64,000 nucleotides of DNA from Streptomyces sp. WP-1 (GTDB lineage: Bacteria > Actinomycetota > Actinomycetes > Streptomycetales > Streptomycetaceae). The stretch covers positions 6,076,001 through 6,140,000 of the forward strand of contig NZ_CP123923.1 of assembly GCF_030450125.1 (NCBI RefSeq), in the 5' to 3' direction. Below are positions 29,954 through 39,168 of the stretch, piece by piece (position 1 is the stretch's first letter; every line of letters starts with the position of its first letter). The notes below the pieces were generated by a model, which saw only the letters and a program-made list of their open reading frames with translations, was not told where the DNA came from and searched no databases. The translations under genes and the position numbers were made by a program.

Positions 29954-30045
29954 GGCGACCCGCACGCGCGCCCCTGTGGTGCGGAGTGCTTTCCGGGGCC
30001 CGGAGGCCCCCGATGGCGACCCGCACGCGCGCCCCTGTGGTGCGG
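29954..30045. repeat. Two perfect 31-bp direct repeats between VIT and CoA-transferase genes
   Basis: The same 31 bp (beginning GGCGACCCGCACGCGCGCCC and ending TGTGGTGCGG) occur at 29954-29984 and 30015-30045, 61 bp apart, in the short convergent intergenic space. The second copy ends 3 bp before the CoA-transferase stop. I see no insertion sequence. Confidence 0.85.
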
Positions 30046-30047
30046 GC

Positions 30048-31451
30048 TCACGCCCAGGCGGCCCGGTCCGAACCCCAGGGCGTCGGCGGCCGGCGCCAAT
30101 CCCCGGGCCCGCCCGCGAAGTTCACCGGGGAGAGGGCGTGCCGCAGCCGCCCGAGGGGACCGTCGGCCTCGGCGAGCCAGGCGTCCGGGGGGACACGGGC
30201 GGCGTCGTCCGCCTTCGGGGTCTCGACCGCCCCCGGGCCGTCGTCGTACGGCATCCCGTCCGTCAGCCAGTGCGCCGTGCGGGCCAGCGCCAGCCGGACG
30301 GAGCGTCCCGCACCGTCGTACGAGCGTTCGGTCAGCGCCCGCAGGACGGCCGCCGCCAGCAGATAGCCGGTGCCGTGGTCCAGGGCCTGCGCGGGCAGCG
30401 CGCCCGGTTCCGCCGCCGAGCCCTCGGTCACCGCGATGCCGGTGGCGACCTGCACCAGGCTGTCGAAGCCGCGCCGCCCGCCCCAGGGCCCGTAGGTGCC
30501 CCACGCCGAGACCTGCGCCAGCACCAGTCCGGGGTGCCGTTCCGCGAGCGCCTCGGGGGAGAGGCCGAAGCGGTCCAGCGCGCCCGGCCGGTAGCCGGTG
30601 ACCACGACGTCCGCCCCGGCCAGCAGCTCCTCGAAGGCGTCCCGGTCGGCGGCCAGGTCCAGGGTCGCGGAGCGCTTGCCGAAGCCCGTGTCGGCGTGCT
30701 GGTCGGGGAGTTCGGGCGACCAGGGCGCGTCCAGGCGCAGCACGTCCGCGCCCAGCAGGGCGAGGGTGCGGGTGGCGACCGGGCCCGCCAGGACCCGGGT
30801 CAGATCCAGGACGCGCACCCCGGCGGCGGGCAGCAGCGGGGCGCTGTCCCCGTCGAGCGGCGGCAGCGGGCGCACGGGGGCCGCGCCGAGCACCGCGCGC
30901 TCCACCAGGGGACGGGCCCCCACCTCGGCGGCCTGCGCGGTCGCCCGCCACTGGGACGGGGTGCGCAGGGCCGCCGCGAGACCGCCGGCGGCAAACACCG
31001 CCTCCTCGGTCCCGAGGGCGGTGCGTTCGGCGAGCAGGGCGGCCACGGTCCCGGGCGCGGCGTCCGGGGGCAGGCCCAGCGCGTCGAGCAACCGGGCCCG
31101 GTGGTGCGGGTAGTTGGCGTGGGTGCGCACCCAGCCGTCGGCCGTGCGCCAGAACCGCGACAGCGGCGCGAAGGACACCGGCGCCCGCCCGTCCACCCGC
31201 AGCAGCCGCTCACTGTGGAACGCCGCCGCGACGGCACCGTCGTCGACCCGGACCCCGGGCACCTCGGCGCGCCCGGTCCGGCGGGCCCCCAGCTCGGCGG
31301 CGGCCAGGGCGCACGCGCCGACACAGGCGCGCGCGAGCCGTCGTACGGGAAGGCGGGCCGCGAGGGTGCCGGGCCGCTCGGCCGTCGTCACCCAGGAGAG
31401 CAGGGCGGGGTCGCCGCCCAGCGCAGTCCATGCGAACGCGATATCCGTCAT
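30048..31451 (-). CDS. CaiB/BaiF family CoA-transferase
   Basis: A 467-residue class III CoA-transferase. The second half holds the classic block GVRVLDLTRVLAGPVATRTLALLGADVLRLD, then FEELLAGADVVVTGYRPGALDRFG and YGPWGGRRGFDSLVQVATG. The first half is a less conserved CaiB-like segment, so the chain looks like a two-part fused form. The Asp/Glu nucleophile position is hard to fix by eye. ATG 31451 starts MTDIAFAW. Substrate unknown. An AT-rich promoter area with a dyad lies upstream. Confidence 0.87.
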   Translation of the reverse strand: MTDIAFAWTALGGDPALLSWVTTAERPGTLAARLPVRRLARACVGACALAAAELGARRTGRAEVPGVRVDDGAVAAAFHSERLLRVDGRAPVSFAPLSRFWRTADGWVRTHANYPHHRARLLDALGLPPDAAPGTVAALLAERTALGTEEAVFAAGGLAAALRTPSQWRATAQAAEVGARPLVERAVLGAAPVRPLPPLDGDSAPLLPAAGVRVLDLTRVLAGPVATRTLALLGADVLRLDAPWSPELPDQHADTGFGKRSATLDLAADRDAFEELLAGADVVVTGYRPGALDRFGLSPEALAERHPGLVLAQVSAWGTYGPWGGRRGFDSLVQVATGIAVTEGSAAEPGALPAQALDHGTGYLLAAAVLRALTERSYDGAGRSVRLALARTAHWLTDGMPYDDGPGAVETPKADDAARVPPDAWLAEADGPLGRLRHALSPVNFAGGPGDWRRPPTPWGSDRAAWA

Positions 31452-31455
31452 GACC

Positions 31456-31481
31456 GCACTATGCACTATTGATTCGATCAA
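31456..31481 (-). promoter_or_regulatory. Candidate operator before the CoA-transferase gene
   Basis: Two tandem GCACTAT units (31456-31462, 31463-31469) run into the perfect dyad TTGATtcgATCAA (31469-31481), in an unusually AT-rich stretch just upstream of the gene. It may bind a repressor of the gene. The remaining intergenic DNA to 31579 holds a short CCAGAGAAAGCGCA duplication and nothing else I can name. Confidence 0.4.
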
Positions 31482-31579
31482 CCCATGTATGGACTCGGCG
31501 TCGACCAGAGAAAGCGCACCAGAGAAAGCGCACGGGCGGGTGGCCGGATTTCCCCGCGTCACCCGCCCGTACGGGGGCG

Positions 31580-33145
31580 CTAATAGGTCACAGCGGCGAG
31601 GGCGTCCGCCATGCCACGGCCGTAGAAACCGTTGTGGTTCGCCGGTCCCCGGCACACCGCGTCGGCCTTGCCGTCGCCGTTGATGTCGTACGGGTCCGTG
31701 CACGGCGTGGCGTCGGCCTCCAGGTAGAGGAGAGCCTTGACCAGCGCGGCGGACGCATGCGGATGGGTTGACTTGATCAATGCGGCAACCCCGGCCACAT
31801 GCGGGGTCGCCATGGACGTCCCCGCCATGTAGCCCCACTTGCCGCCCGGCAGCGTGCCCAGGATGAGGCCGCTGGTCGCCGGGGGCGCCGGCGGCTGGTA
31901 GACCGTCGAGTCACCGCCGGGCGCCGCGATGTCGATGACGCCCCGGCCGTAGTTGGAGTACGACGCCTTCAGCCCCTTGGCGCCGGTCGCGGCGACCGTG
32001 ACGACGCCGGGCAGCTGGGTCGGGATGTCGAAGCACCGGCGCGGATCGATCACCCGGTCCGACGCGGTGCCGTCGTTCGGCGACTGCGGGTCGGTGATCG
32101 AGTCGGCGGCCAGGTCGTAGCTCTCGTTGCCCGCCGCCGCGATGTTGACCGTGCCCCGCTTCTCCGCGTACCGCGAGGCCCGGTCCACGGCGTCCACCAG
32201 CGCCCTCTGGTCCGGGTCGGTGGTGCAGTTGAAGTACCAGGGGTCGGTGAAGTAGCTGTTGTTGGTCACGTCCACGTGGTGCTCGGCCGCCCAGACGAAG
32301 CCGCAGACCACGGACTCGGCGTAGAAGTACCCGTCCGGGTTCGCCACCTTGATGCCGGCCACCTTCACGCCCGGCGCCACCCCCGTCATGCCGACGCCGT
32401 TCCGCGCGGCCGCGATCTCACCCGCCACATGCGTGCCGTGCGGGCTCTCCGAGGCGCTGGGCCGCCAGGCGCCGTCGGCCGTGTCCGGCTTGCCCGACAC
32501 GCAGTCGACGGAGGCGGCGCGGTCGAAGTTGGGCGCGATGTCCGGGTGGGTGTCGTCCACGCCGGTGTCGATGACGCCGACCGTGACGTCCGGGCTGCCC
32601 AGCGTCTTCTGGTGCGCCTTGTCCGCCTTGATGGCGGGCAGGTCCCACTGCAACGGCTCCAGCGGGTCCTGGTCCCCGGTCGCCGCCGCGCCGGCCGCGG
32701 CCGCCTGCGCGCCGCCCAGCACCTGCGGCGCGCCCAGGTCCGCGGTGGACGCGGCGGCCAGCGGGGTGTGCCGGGTGGCGCCCGCCGAGACCACCCCGGG
32801 CACCGCGCGCAGCAGCCGGGCGAAGTCCGGGTCGGCGGAGTGCGCGACGAGAACGCCGATCCGGTCGTAACCGGCGACCAGGGTCCCGCCGTCGCGGCCG
32901 ATCTCCCGGCGCACCGAGGCGAGCGTGCGAGGGTCCGTGCGGGTGTTGACCACGTACGACAGTCCGGGGCCGGCCGCCGCCGAGACCGCCTTGGCCGGGG
33001 TTCCCGCTGCCGCCGGGGCCGTCGCCGCCGTACCGGCCGAGGCGGGCGCGGCGGCGGCCACCGGCAGGAAGCCGAGCGAGGCGGTCAGCGAGAGCACGGC
33101 CGGCACGGCGAGCGACGCCCGGCGTCCGGTGCGCAGATGAGCCAT
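31580..33145 (-). CDS. Secreted subtilisin-like serine peptidase (S8)
   Basis: A 521-residue secreted protease. The signal peptide is at about 1-38 and is followed by an inhibitor-like propeptide. The catalytic triad is Asp193 ([13 protein letters not shown]), His236 ([10 protein letters not shown]) and Ser444 ([12 protein letters not shown]), with oxyanion Asn in AAAGNESY. Near the C-terminus [12 protein letters not shown] forms a single EF-hand-like loop between two Cys residues, probably Ca2+-binding. A similar secreted subtilase sits at this location in S. coelicolor (from memory). It is divergent from the DUF485/actP pair across 262 bp containing 11-bp direct repeats. Confidence 0.93.
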   Translation of the reverse strand: MAHLRTGRRASLAVPAVLSLTASLGFLPVAAAAPASAGTAATAPAAAGTPAKAVSAAAGPGLSYVVNTRTDPRTLASVRREIGRDGGTLVAGYDRIGVLVAHSADPDFARLLRAVPGVVSAGATRHTPLAAASTADLGAPQVLGGAQAAAAGAAATGDQDPLEPLQWDLPAIKADKAHQKTLGSPDVTVGVIDTGVDDTHPDIAPNFDRAASVDCVSGKPDTADGAWRPSASESPHGTHVAGEIAAARNGVGMTGVAPGVKVAGIKVANPDGYFYAESVVCGFVWAAEHHVDVTNNSYFTDPWYFNCTTDPDQRALVDAVDRASRYAEKRGTVNIAAAGNESYDLAADSITDPQSPNDGTASDRVIDPRRCFDIPTQLPGVVTVAATGAKGLKASYSNYGRGVIDIAAPGGDSTVYQPPAPPATSGLILGTLPGGKWGYMAGTSMATPHVAGVAALIKSTHPHASAALVKALLYLEADATPCTDPYDINGDGKADAVCRGPANHNGFYGRGMADALAAVTY

Positions 33146-33254
33146 GGGTTCTCCACTTCATCCCGATACGAAGCCTGCCCGAGACACGGATCGGTGCTCG
33201 GGCAGGTGCATGGCGAGTGGTGCAGGCGGAACGTATCCCGTCATCTCTGTGACC

Positions 33255-33275
33255 GGCAATGACTTGGCAATGACT
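33255..33275 (-). promoter_or_regulatory. 11-bp-spaced direct repeats upstream of the subtilase gene
   Basis: GGCAATGACT occurs at 33255-33264 and 33266-33275, i.e. with 11-bp periodicity. On the minus strand they read AGTCATTGCC twice followed by GGTCACAG. The spacing matches head-to-tail binding as at PHO boxes, though the sequence differs from GTTCACC. They lie about 110 bp before the subtilase start and 130 bp before the DUF485 gene. Confidence 0.4.
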
Positions 33276-33407
33276 CAATCAGATCGCTTGCGAACGAACT
33301 CAGGGCACTTGAATCGGCCTTCGCGTGGCGCCGTGGACCTGGGCGGGAAGCGCCAGCACCATCGAGCCTCCGGCCGCCCTGCCCGACCGCACCCGCGAGG
33401 AGAACCC

Positions 33408-33782
33408 GTGGCCACCGAGACACCGCCCCCCGCCCTCCCCAAAGCCCTTCCCGGCACCGAGGAGTTCACCGAGGTCCAGCAGAGCGCGGACTTCGCCGCA
33501 CTGCGCCGCGCACACCGCTCGTTCGCCTTCCCGCTGACCATCGCCTTCATCGCCTGGTACCTGCTGTACGTGCTGCTCTCCGGCTACGCCGGCGGATTCA
33601 TGGGCACCAAGGTCGTGGGCAACCTCAATGTCGCCCTGGTCCTCGGACTCGCCCAGTTCCTCACCACCTTCCTGATCGCCTGGTGGTACGCCCGGCACGC
33701 CGCGGCCGAGCTCGACCCGAAGGCGGGGGCCATCAAGTCCCGTATGGAGAGCGCCGAGTCCCGCACGGAGGACGCCGTATGA
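33408..33782 (+). CDS. DUF485 membrane protein, partner of ActP
   Basis: A 124-residue protein with two membrane segments (about 40-62 and 75-95) and cytoplasmic ends. The family pattern SFAFPLTIAFIAWYLLYVLLSGYA is present. Such proteins (YjcH type) are usually encoded just before the acetate permease and are thought to assist it. GTG 33408 has AGGAG 6 nt upstream. The stop overlaps the actP ATG as ATGA, so the two are coupled. Confidence 0.9.
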   Translation: MATETPPPALPKALPGTEEFTEVQQSADFAALRRAHRSFAFPLTIAFIAWYLLYVLLSGYAGGFMGTKVVGNLNVALVLGLAQFLTTFLIAWWYARHAAAELDPKAGAIKSRMESAESRTEDAV

Positions 33783-35407
33783 GCCCCGCGACCCACCACA
33801 CCCTGCTGGCCGCGGGCGAGGCGAGCGAGCACCGGACGCTGATCGTCACCCTGTTCGCCGTCTTCGTCGCCGCCACCCTCGTCATCACCGTATGGGCCGG
33901 CCGGCAGACGAAGGACGCCGCCGACTTCTACGCGGGCGGGCGCCAGTTCACCGGCTTCCAGAACGGCCTCGCCGTCTCCGGCGACTACATGTCCGCCGCG
34001 TCCTTCCTCGGCATCGCCGGCGCCATCGCCCTCTTCGGCTACGACGGCTTCCTCTACTCCATCGGCTTCCTGGTCGCCTGGCTCGTCGCGCTCCTGCTGG
34101 TCGCCGAGCCGCTGCGCAACTGCGGCCGCTACACGATGGGCGACGTGCTCGCCCACCGGATGCGCCAGCGCCCCGTGCGCACGGCCACCGGTACCTCCAC
34201 CATCGTGGTGTCGATCTTCTATCTGCTCGCCCAGATGGCCGGGGCGGGCGTCCTGGTCTCCCTGCTGCTCGGCATCACCGGCGACCTGGGCAAGATCGGC
34301 GTCGTCGCCCTGGTCGGCGTCCTGATGATCGTCTACGTGACCATCGGCGGCATGAAGGGCACCACCTGGGTCCAGATGGTCAAGGCGGTGCTGCTGATGG
34401 CCGGCGCCCTCCTGCTGACCTTCCTGGTCCTCATGAAGTTCCACTTCGACGTCTCGGACCTGCTCGGCCGGGCCGCCGAGAACAGCGGCAAGGGCGCGCC
34501 GTTCCTCCAGCCCGGCCTGAAGTACGGCGCCACCGGCACCACCAAGCTGGACTTCCTCTCCCTCGGCCTCGCCCTGGTCCTCGGCACCGCGGGCCTGCCG
34601 CACATCCTGATCCGCTTCTACACGGTGCCCACCGCGAAGGCCGCCCGTCAGTCGGTGATCTGGGCCATCGGCCTGATCGGCGTCTTCTACCTGATGACCC
34701 TCGCCCTCGGCTTCGGCGCCGCCGCGCTGATCAAACCCCAGGAGATCATCGCCTCCAACAAGGCGGGCACCACCGCGGCCCCGCTCCTCGCCCTGCACCT
34801 CGGCGGGACCGACTCCACCTGGGGCGCCGTCCTGCTCGCCACCGTCTCCGCCGTCGCCTTCGCCACCATCCTCGCCGTCGTCGCCGGCCTCACCCTCGCC
34901 TCGTCCTCCTCCTTCGCGCACGACATCTACGCCAACGTCATCAAGAAGGGACGGGCCGGCGAGAAGCAGGAGCTGCGCGCGGCCCGCTGGGCGGCCGTCG
35001 GCATCGGCGCCGTCTCCATCGTCCTCGGCGCCCTGGCCCGCGACCTCAACGTGGCCGGGCTGGTGGCGCTCGCCTTCGCCGTCGCCGCCTCCGCGAACCT
35101 GCCGACGATCCTCTACAGCCTCTTCTGGAAGCGCTTCACCACCGCCGGCGCCCTGTGGTCGATCTACGGCGGCCTGGTCACCGCGGTCGGCCTCGTGCTC
35201 TTCTCCCCGGTGGTCTCCGGCGGCCCCGCCTCGATGTTCCCCGGCGCCGACTTCCACTGGTTCCCGCTGGAGAACCCCGGGATCGTCTCCATCCCCGTCG
35301 GATTCCTGCTCGGCGCCGTGGGCACCCTGCTGTCGAAGGAGGCGCCGGACACCGGCAAGTACGCGGAACTGGAGGTGCGCTCCCTGACCGGGACGGGCGC
35401 GCACTGA
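33779..35407 (+). CDS. actP: Cation/acetate symporter (SSS family)
   Basis: A 542-residue sodium:solute symporter. It has about 13 hydrophobic helices, with FYAGGRQFTGFQNGLAVSGDYMSAASFLG near the N-terminus and GTAGLPHILIRFYTVPTAKAAR in the middle, both typical of ActP-like acetate permeases. It imports acetate or other short monocarboxylates. It is coupled to the DUF485 gene by a 4-nt overlap. No regulatory site is evident. Pyruvate or propionate transport is also possible. Confidence 0.9.
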   Translation: MSPATHHTLLAAGEASEHRTLIVTLFAVFVAATLVITVWAGRQTKDAADFYAGGRQFTGFQNGLAVSGDYMSAASFLGIAGAIALFGYDGFLYSIGFLVAWLVALLLVAEPLRNCGRYTMGDVLAHRMRQRPVRTATGTSTIVVSIFYLLAQMAGAGVLVSLLLGITGDLGKIGVVALVGVLMIVYVTIGGMKGTTWVQMVKAVLLMAGALLLTFLVLMKFHFDVSDLLGRAAENSGKGAPFLQPGLKYGATGTTKLDFLSLGLALVLGTAGLPHILIRFYTVPTAKAARQSVIWAIGLIGVFYLMTLALGFGAAALIKPQEIIASNKAGTTAAPLLALHLGGTDSTWGAVLLATVSAVAFATILAVVAGLTLASSSSFAHDIYANVIKKGRAGEKQELRAARWAAVGIGAVSIVLGALARDLNVAGLVALAFAVAASANLPTILYSLFWKRFTTAGALWSIYGGLVTAVGLVLFSPVVSGGPASMFPGADFHWFPLENPGIVSIPVGFLLGAVGTLLSKEAPDTGKYAELEVRSLTGTGAH

Positions 35408-35588
35408 CGCCCGTACGACCGTCGTACGGCGGGCCGCGTCGCCGGGGCCCCACGGCACCCGGGGCTGTACGGTCCTACGACGCGGCCGCCGGACACCTCG
35501 TTCGATCGGGCCGGTGCCGCTGTCAGTGGCGTCACGTAGGCTCGCAGATGACAGGGAAGAACACCGATGACCGAGGGAGGGGGCCCAG

Positions 35589-36578
35589 GTGCTCATCGAC
35601 ACGTACGGCCGCGTGGCCACCGACCTGAGGGTCTCGCTGACCGACCGCTGCAATCTGCGCTGTACGTACTGCATGCCCGAGGAGGGCCTGCAGTGGCTGG
35701 CGAAGCCCGAACTGCTCACGGACGACGAGATCGTCCGCCTCATCGACATCGCGGTGCGCCTGCTCGGCATCGAGGAGGTCCGCTTCACGGGCGGCGAGCC
35801 CCTGCTGCGCCCCGGCCTGGTCGGCATCGTCGAGCGCGCCGCGGCCCTCGGCCCGCGCCCGCGGATGTCCCTCACCACCAACGGCATCGGCCTCGGCCGC
35901 ACCGCCGCCGCCCTGAAGGCGGCGGGCCTGGACCGGGTCAATGTCTCCCTGGACACCCTGCGCCCCGACGTCTTCAAGACGCTCACCCGCCGCGACCGCC
36001 ACAAGGACGTCCTCGAAGGACTCCGCGCCGCCCGCGCGGCCGGCCTCGCCCCCGTCAAGGTCAACACCGTGCTGATGCCGGGGCTCAATGAGGACGAGGC
36101 CCCCGACCTGCTGGCCTGGGCCATCGAGCACGACTACGAGCTGCGGTTCATCGAGCAGATGCCCCTGGACCCCCAGCACGGCTGGAAGCGCGAGGGCATG
36201 GTCACCGCCGGTGACATCCTCGCCTCCCTGCGCACCCGCTTCGACCTCACCCCCGAGGACGCCGGCGCGCGCGGCTCGGCGCCGGCGGAGCGCTGGCTGG
36301 TGGACGGCGGCCCGTACCGGGTCGGGGTGATCGCCTCGGTCACCCGCCCGTTCTGCGCGGCCTGCGACCGCACCCGGCTGACCGCCGACGGCCAGATACG
36401 CACCTGTCTGTTCGCCACCGAGGAGACCGACCTGCGCGGCGCCCTGCGCTCGGGCGCGCCCGACGAGGAGATCGCCCGGCTGTGGCGGGTGGCGATGTGG
36501 GGCAAGAAGGCGGGCGCGGGCCTGGACGACCCGTCCTTCGTCCAGCCGGACCGCCCGATGTCGGCGATCGGCGGCTGA
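35589..36578 (+). CDS. moaA: GTP 3',8-cyclase MoaA (molybdenum cofactor biosynthesis)
   Basis: A 329-residue radical SAM enzyme catalysing the first step of Moco synthesis. The N-terminal 4Fe-4S motif is CNLRCTYC (CxxxCxxC) and RFTGGEPLLRP follows. The C-terminal GTP-binding cluster is FCAACDRTRLTADGQIRTCLF (Cys-X2-Cys-X13-Cys), and the chain ends in the essential GG. GTG 35589 has GGGAGGGGG about 6 nt upstream. It stands alone and is convergent with the small Cys-rich gene. Confidence 0.95.
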   Translation: MLIDTYGRVATDLRVSLTDRCNLRCTYCMPEEGLQWLAKPELLTDDEIVRLIDIAVRLLGIEEVRFTGGEPLLRPGLVGIVERAAALGPRPRMSLTTNGIGLGRTAAALKAAGLDRVNVSLDTLRPDVFKTLTRRDRHKDVLEGLRAARAAGLAPVKVNTVLMPGLNEDEAPDLLAWAIEHDYELRFIEQMPLDPQHGWKREGMVTAGDILASLRTRFDLTPEDAGARGSAPAERWLVDGGPYRVGVIASVTRPFCAACDRTRLTADGQIRTCLFATEETDLRGALRSGAPDEEIARLWRVAMWGKKAGAGLDDPSFVQPDRPMSAIGG

Positions 36579-36587
36579 GCGCGGGCC

Positions 36588-36803
36588 TCAACTCCCGTGC
36601 CGCTCCCACTCGTCGAAGCGGACGACGTCCTTCAGGAAACCCCGTGCGCCCAGGAACGCCGACAGATGTTCGCGGTGCTCCTCGCAGGCGAGCCAGGTCT
36701 TGCGCCGCTCCGGTGTGTGGATCTTCGGGTTGTTCCAGGCCAGCACCCACACGGCGGCGGCGCGGCAGCCCTTGGCGGAGCAGATGGGGGTCTCGTCACT
36801 CAC
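36588..36803 (-). CDS. Small Cys/His protein, conserved hypothetical
   Basis: A 71-residue soluble protein with CSAKGC near the N-terminus and LACEEHREHL in the middle, a possible Cys3His-type metal site. Conserved in Streptomyces; I recall no function (some database entries name it acetone carboxylase, which the sequence does not support). Its stop lies 10 bp from the moaA stop in convergent orientation. The 200-bp stretch beyond its start (36804-37011) holds its promoter and no gene I can support. Confidence 0.75.
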   Translation of the reverse strand: MSDETPICSAKGCRAAAVWVLAWNNPKIHTPERRKTWLACEEHREHLSAFLGARGFLKDVVRFDEWERHGS

Positions 36804-37011
36804 AGATTCGTCTCACCAGATCGGGTGCAGAACGAGGCGACGCCGAGCAGCCACGGGGGGAGCTGCCCGGCGTCGGTCCGTCGCTCCGACGGGGGATGCG
36901 GAGCGCTTACGCAGTATGTCACGGCCCACCCGTCGCCCGGCACCGGAACTGCGTGATTGATTCTGAGCTTTTCTTGAGCATGAAATGCGAGCGGCGTCCG
37001 CTTCCTTCGCG

Positions 37012-37362
37012 TCAGCCCTGATCACGCGGGGGCTGCTCGTCCTCGCCGCGCGGCGCCCCGATCACCGGACGCATCGGCGCGGTGACGAACGTCGAGGGCA
37101 GGGAGGGCGGCCGCTCACGGCCCGCGTTCGCGATCACCACGGCGATGTAGGGCAGGATCGCGCCGGCCACCAACGCCACGACGGCGAAGGGCCGTTCGAC
37201 ATTCCACAGGGTGGCCGCCAGGATCACCGCCACCGTACGGATCACCATCGAGATGACGTACCGCCGCTGCCGTCCGCGCACGTCCTCGGCGAGGCCGGTC
37301 CGGGCGCCGGTGATCCGGAACACCTGGCCGCCGTCGCCGTGCTGCTTCCGCGTCGCCTTCAC
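37012..37362 (-). CDS. DUF3099 family membrane protein
   Basis: A 116-residue protein. From GTG 37362 (MKATRKQHGDGG) there is a basic N-terminus, RGRQRRYVISMVIRTVAVILAATLW forming the first membrane segment, a second at about 67-88 (FAVVALVAGAILPYIAVVIANA), and a Pro/Arg-rich tail. This matches the DUF3099 layout. The longer open frame to 37425 is unnecessary. Function unknown. Confidence 0.82.
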   Translation of the reverse strand: MKATRKQHGDGGQVFRITGARTGLAEDVRGRQRRYVISMVIRTVAVILAATLWNVERPFAVVALVAGAILPYIAVVIANAGRERPPSLPSTFVTAPMRPVIGAPRGEDEQPPRDQG

Positions 37363-37519
37363 GGGTCTTACGGTACGCCGCGCCCGTCCGGCCGACGAGA
37401 CCGGGTCGCCCGCCGTCTGCGGCAACGCCTCGGCCGTACGGCGGAGCCCGACATGCGCCCCGGGGTGCCCCGGCCGACACTGACGTAAAGCTCACGTCGA
37501 TCCGGACGAGGAGGCAGCC

Positions 37520-37801
37520 ATGGGCTGGTTGTGGGCGATCATCGTGGGATTCGTGCTGGGTGTGATCGCCAAGGCGGTCATCCCGGGCAAGCAGCACAGC
37601 CCCCTCTGGCTGACCACCCTCTGCGGCATCCTGGGCGCCATCGCGGGCAACGCGATCGCCGCCGCGCTGCACGTCCGCGAGACCCGGGGCATCGACTGGA
37701 GCCGCCATATCTTCCAGCTGGTGGCCGCGATCATCATCGTCGCCGTGGTCGACTCGCTCTACATGGCGACGCTGGGCAGGCGGAAGCGCGAGAGAATCTG
37801 A
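37520..37801 (+). CDS. GlsB/YeaQ/YmgE family stress membrane protein
   Basis: A 93-residue protein with three hydrophobic segments (about 2-18, 30-50 and 65-85). The glycine-zipper pattern GFVLGVIAKAVIPGK and GILGAIAGNAIAAAL defines the YeaQ/GlsB family. In other bacteria these are induced by envelope or general stress. GAGGAGGC lies 8-9 nt before ATG 37520. It is convergent with tyrS across a bidirectional terminator. Confidence 0.88.
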   Translation: MGWLWAIIVGFVLGVIAKAVIPGKQHSPLWLTTLCGILGAIAGNAIAAALHVRETRGIDWSRHIFQLVAAIIIVAVVDSLYMATLGRRKRERI

Positions 37802-37809
37802 TCGCGTCC

Positions 37810-37839
37810 GTGCGGGGCGCCCCGGAGGACGCCCCGCAC
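37810..37839. terminator. Bidirectional terminator between the GlsB-like gene and tyrS
   Basis: A perfect 10-bp stem GTGCGGGGCG/CGCCCCGCAC with a 10-nt loop in the 44-bp convergent gap. It would serve both transcripts. Confidence 0.75.
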
Positions 37840-37844
37840 CGCGA

Positions 37845-39113
37845 CTAACCGGCGACGACCTCGACGGCCGCCAGATTCCGCTTCCCGCGCCGCAGCACCA
37901 GCCACCGCCCGTCCAGCAGCTCCTCCGGCGAGGCCACCGCGTCCTCGGAGGTCACCTTGACGTTGTTCACGTAGGCGCCCCCCTCCTTCACGGTCCGGCG
38001 CGCCGCGGACTTGCTCGCGACCAGACCCACCTCGGCGAACAGGTCCACCACGGACCCCAGCTCGGCGACCTGGATGTGCGGCACCTCGGACAGCGCCGAC
38101 GCCAGCGTCCTGCCGTCCAGCTCCGCCAGCTCGCCCTGCCCGAACAGCGCCTTCGACGCGGCGATCACCGCGGCCGTCTGCTCGGCCCCGTGCACCAGCG
38201 TGGTCAGCTCCTCGGCCAGCGCCCGCTGCGCCGCCCGCGCCTGCGGCCGCTCCCCGGTCAGCCGCTCCAGCTCCTCGATCTCCTCATGGGACCTGAAGCT
38301 GAAGATGCGCAGGAACTTGGCGACATCACGGTCGTCCGCGTTGATCCAGAACTGGTAGAACGCGTACGGCGTGGTCATCTCGGGGTCGAGCCAGACCGTG
38401 CCGGACTCGGTCTTGCCGAACTTCGTGCCGTCCGCCTTGGTGATCAGCGGTGTGCCCAGCGCGTGCACCACGGCGTCCGGCTCGACCCGGTGGATCAGGT
38501 CGGTGCCGGAGGTGAGGTTGCCCCACTGGTCGCTGCCACCGGTCTGCAGCGTGCAGCCGTACCGCCGGTACAGCTCCAGGAAGTCCATGCCCTGGAGGAT
38601 CTGGTAGCTGAACTCGGTGTAGCTGATGCCCGCGTCGGAGTTCAGCCGCCGGGAGACGGCCTCCTTGGCGATCATCTTGTTGACCCGGAAGTGCTTGCCG
38701 ATGTCCCGCAGGAACTCGATCGCCGACAGGCCCTGGGTCCAGTCCAGGTTGTTGACCATCACCGCGGCGTTCGGACCGTCGAAGTCCAGCAGCGGGGCGA
38801 TCTGGCCGCGCAGCCGCTCGACCCACTCGGCGACGGTCTCCGGCGCGTTCAGCGTGCGCTCGGCGGTCGGCTTCGGGTCGCCGATCAGACCGGTCGCGCC
38901 CCCGACCAGGCCCAGCGGGCGGTGTCCCGCCTGCTGGATGCGGCGCATCGTCAGGATCTGCACGAGGTTGCCGAGGTGCAGACTGGGCGCGGTCGGGTCG
39001 AAGCCGCAATAGAACGTGACGGGACCGTCCGCGAACGCCTTGCGCAATGCGTCCTCGTCCGTGGAGAGGGCGATGAGCCCGCGCCACTTCAGTTCGTCGA
39101 CGATGTCCGTCAC
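37845..39113 (-). CDS. tyrS: Tyrosyl-tRNA synthetase
   Basis: A 422-residue class I aminoacyl-tRNA synthetase. The HIGH-type motif is LHLGNLVQ, the tyrosine-binding segment includes [11 protein letters not shown], the KMSKS-like loop is KFGKTESG, and the C-terminal S4-like RNA-binding domain includes [18 protein letters not shown]. This is the TyrRS-1 (TyrS) bacterial type. It lies 55 bp downstream of pmbA on the same strand and may be read through from it. No T-box leader is visible. Confidence 0.96.
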   Translation of the reverse strand: MTDIVDELKWRGLIALSTDEDALRKAFADGPVTFYCGFDPTAPSLHLGNLVQILTMRRIQQAGHRPLGLVGGATGLIGDPKPTAERTLNAPETVAEWVERLRGQIAPLLDFDGPNAAVMVNNLDWTQGLSAIEFLRDIGKHFRVNKMIAKEAVSRRLNSDAGISYTEFSYQILQGMDFLELYRRYGCTLQTGGSDQWGNLTSGTDLIHRVEPDAVVHALGTPLITKADGTKFGKTESGTVWLDPEMTTPYAFYQFWINADDRDVAKFLRIFSFRSHEEIEELERLTGERPQARAAQRALAEELTTLVHGAEQTAAVIAASKALFGQGELAELDGRTLASALSEVPHIQVAELGSVVDLFAEVGLVASKSAARRTVKEGGAYVNNVKVTSEDAVASPEELLDGRWLVLRRGKRNLAAVEVVAG

Positions 39114-39168
39114 GGTTCTCGTGTCTCCTCGATGATCCTCGGCGGTCGGGTGACAGCCGAGTACGAGG

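Noticed and set aside
33584..36124. An 846-codon open frame antisense to DUF485, actP and moaA
   Set aside because: Low-complexity Asp/Gly/Gln composition, no ribosome site, and the sense strand carries three clear genes.
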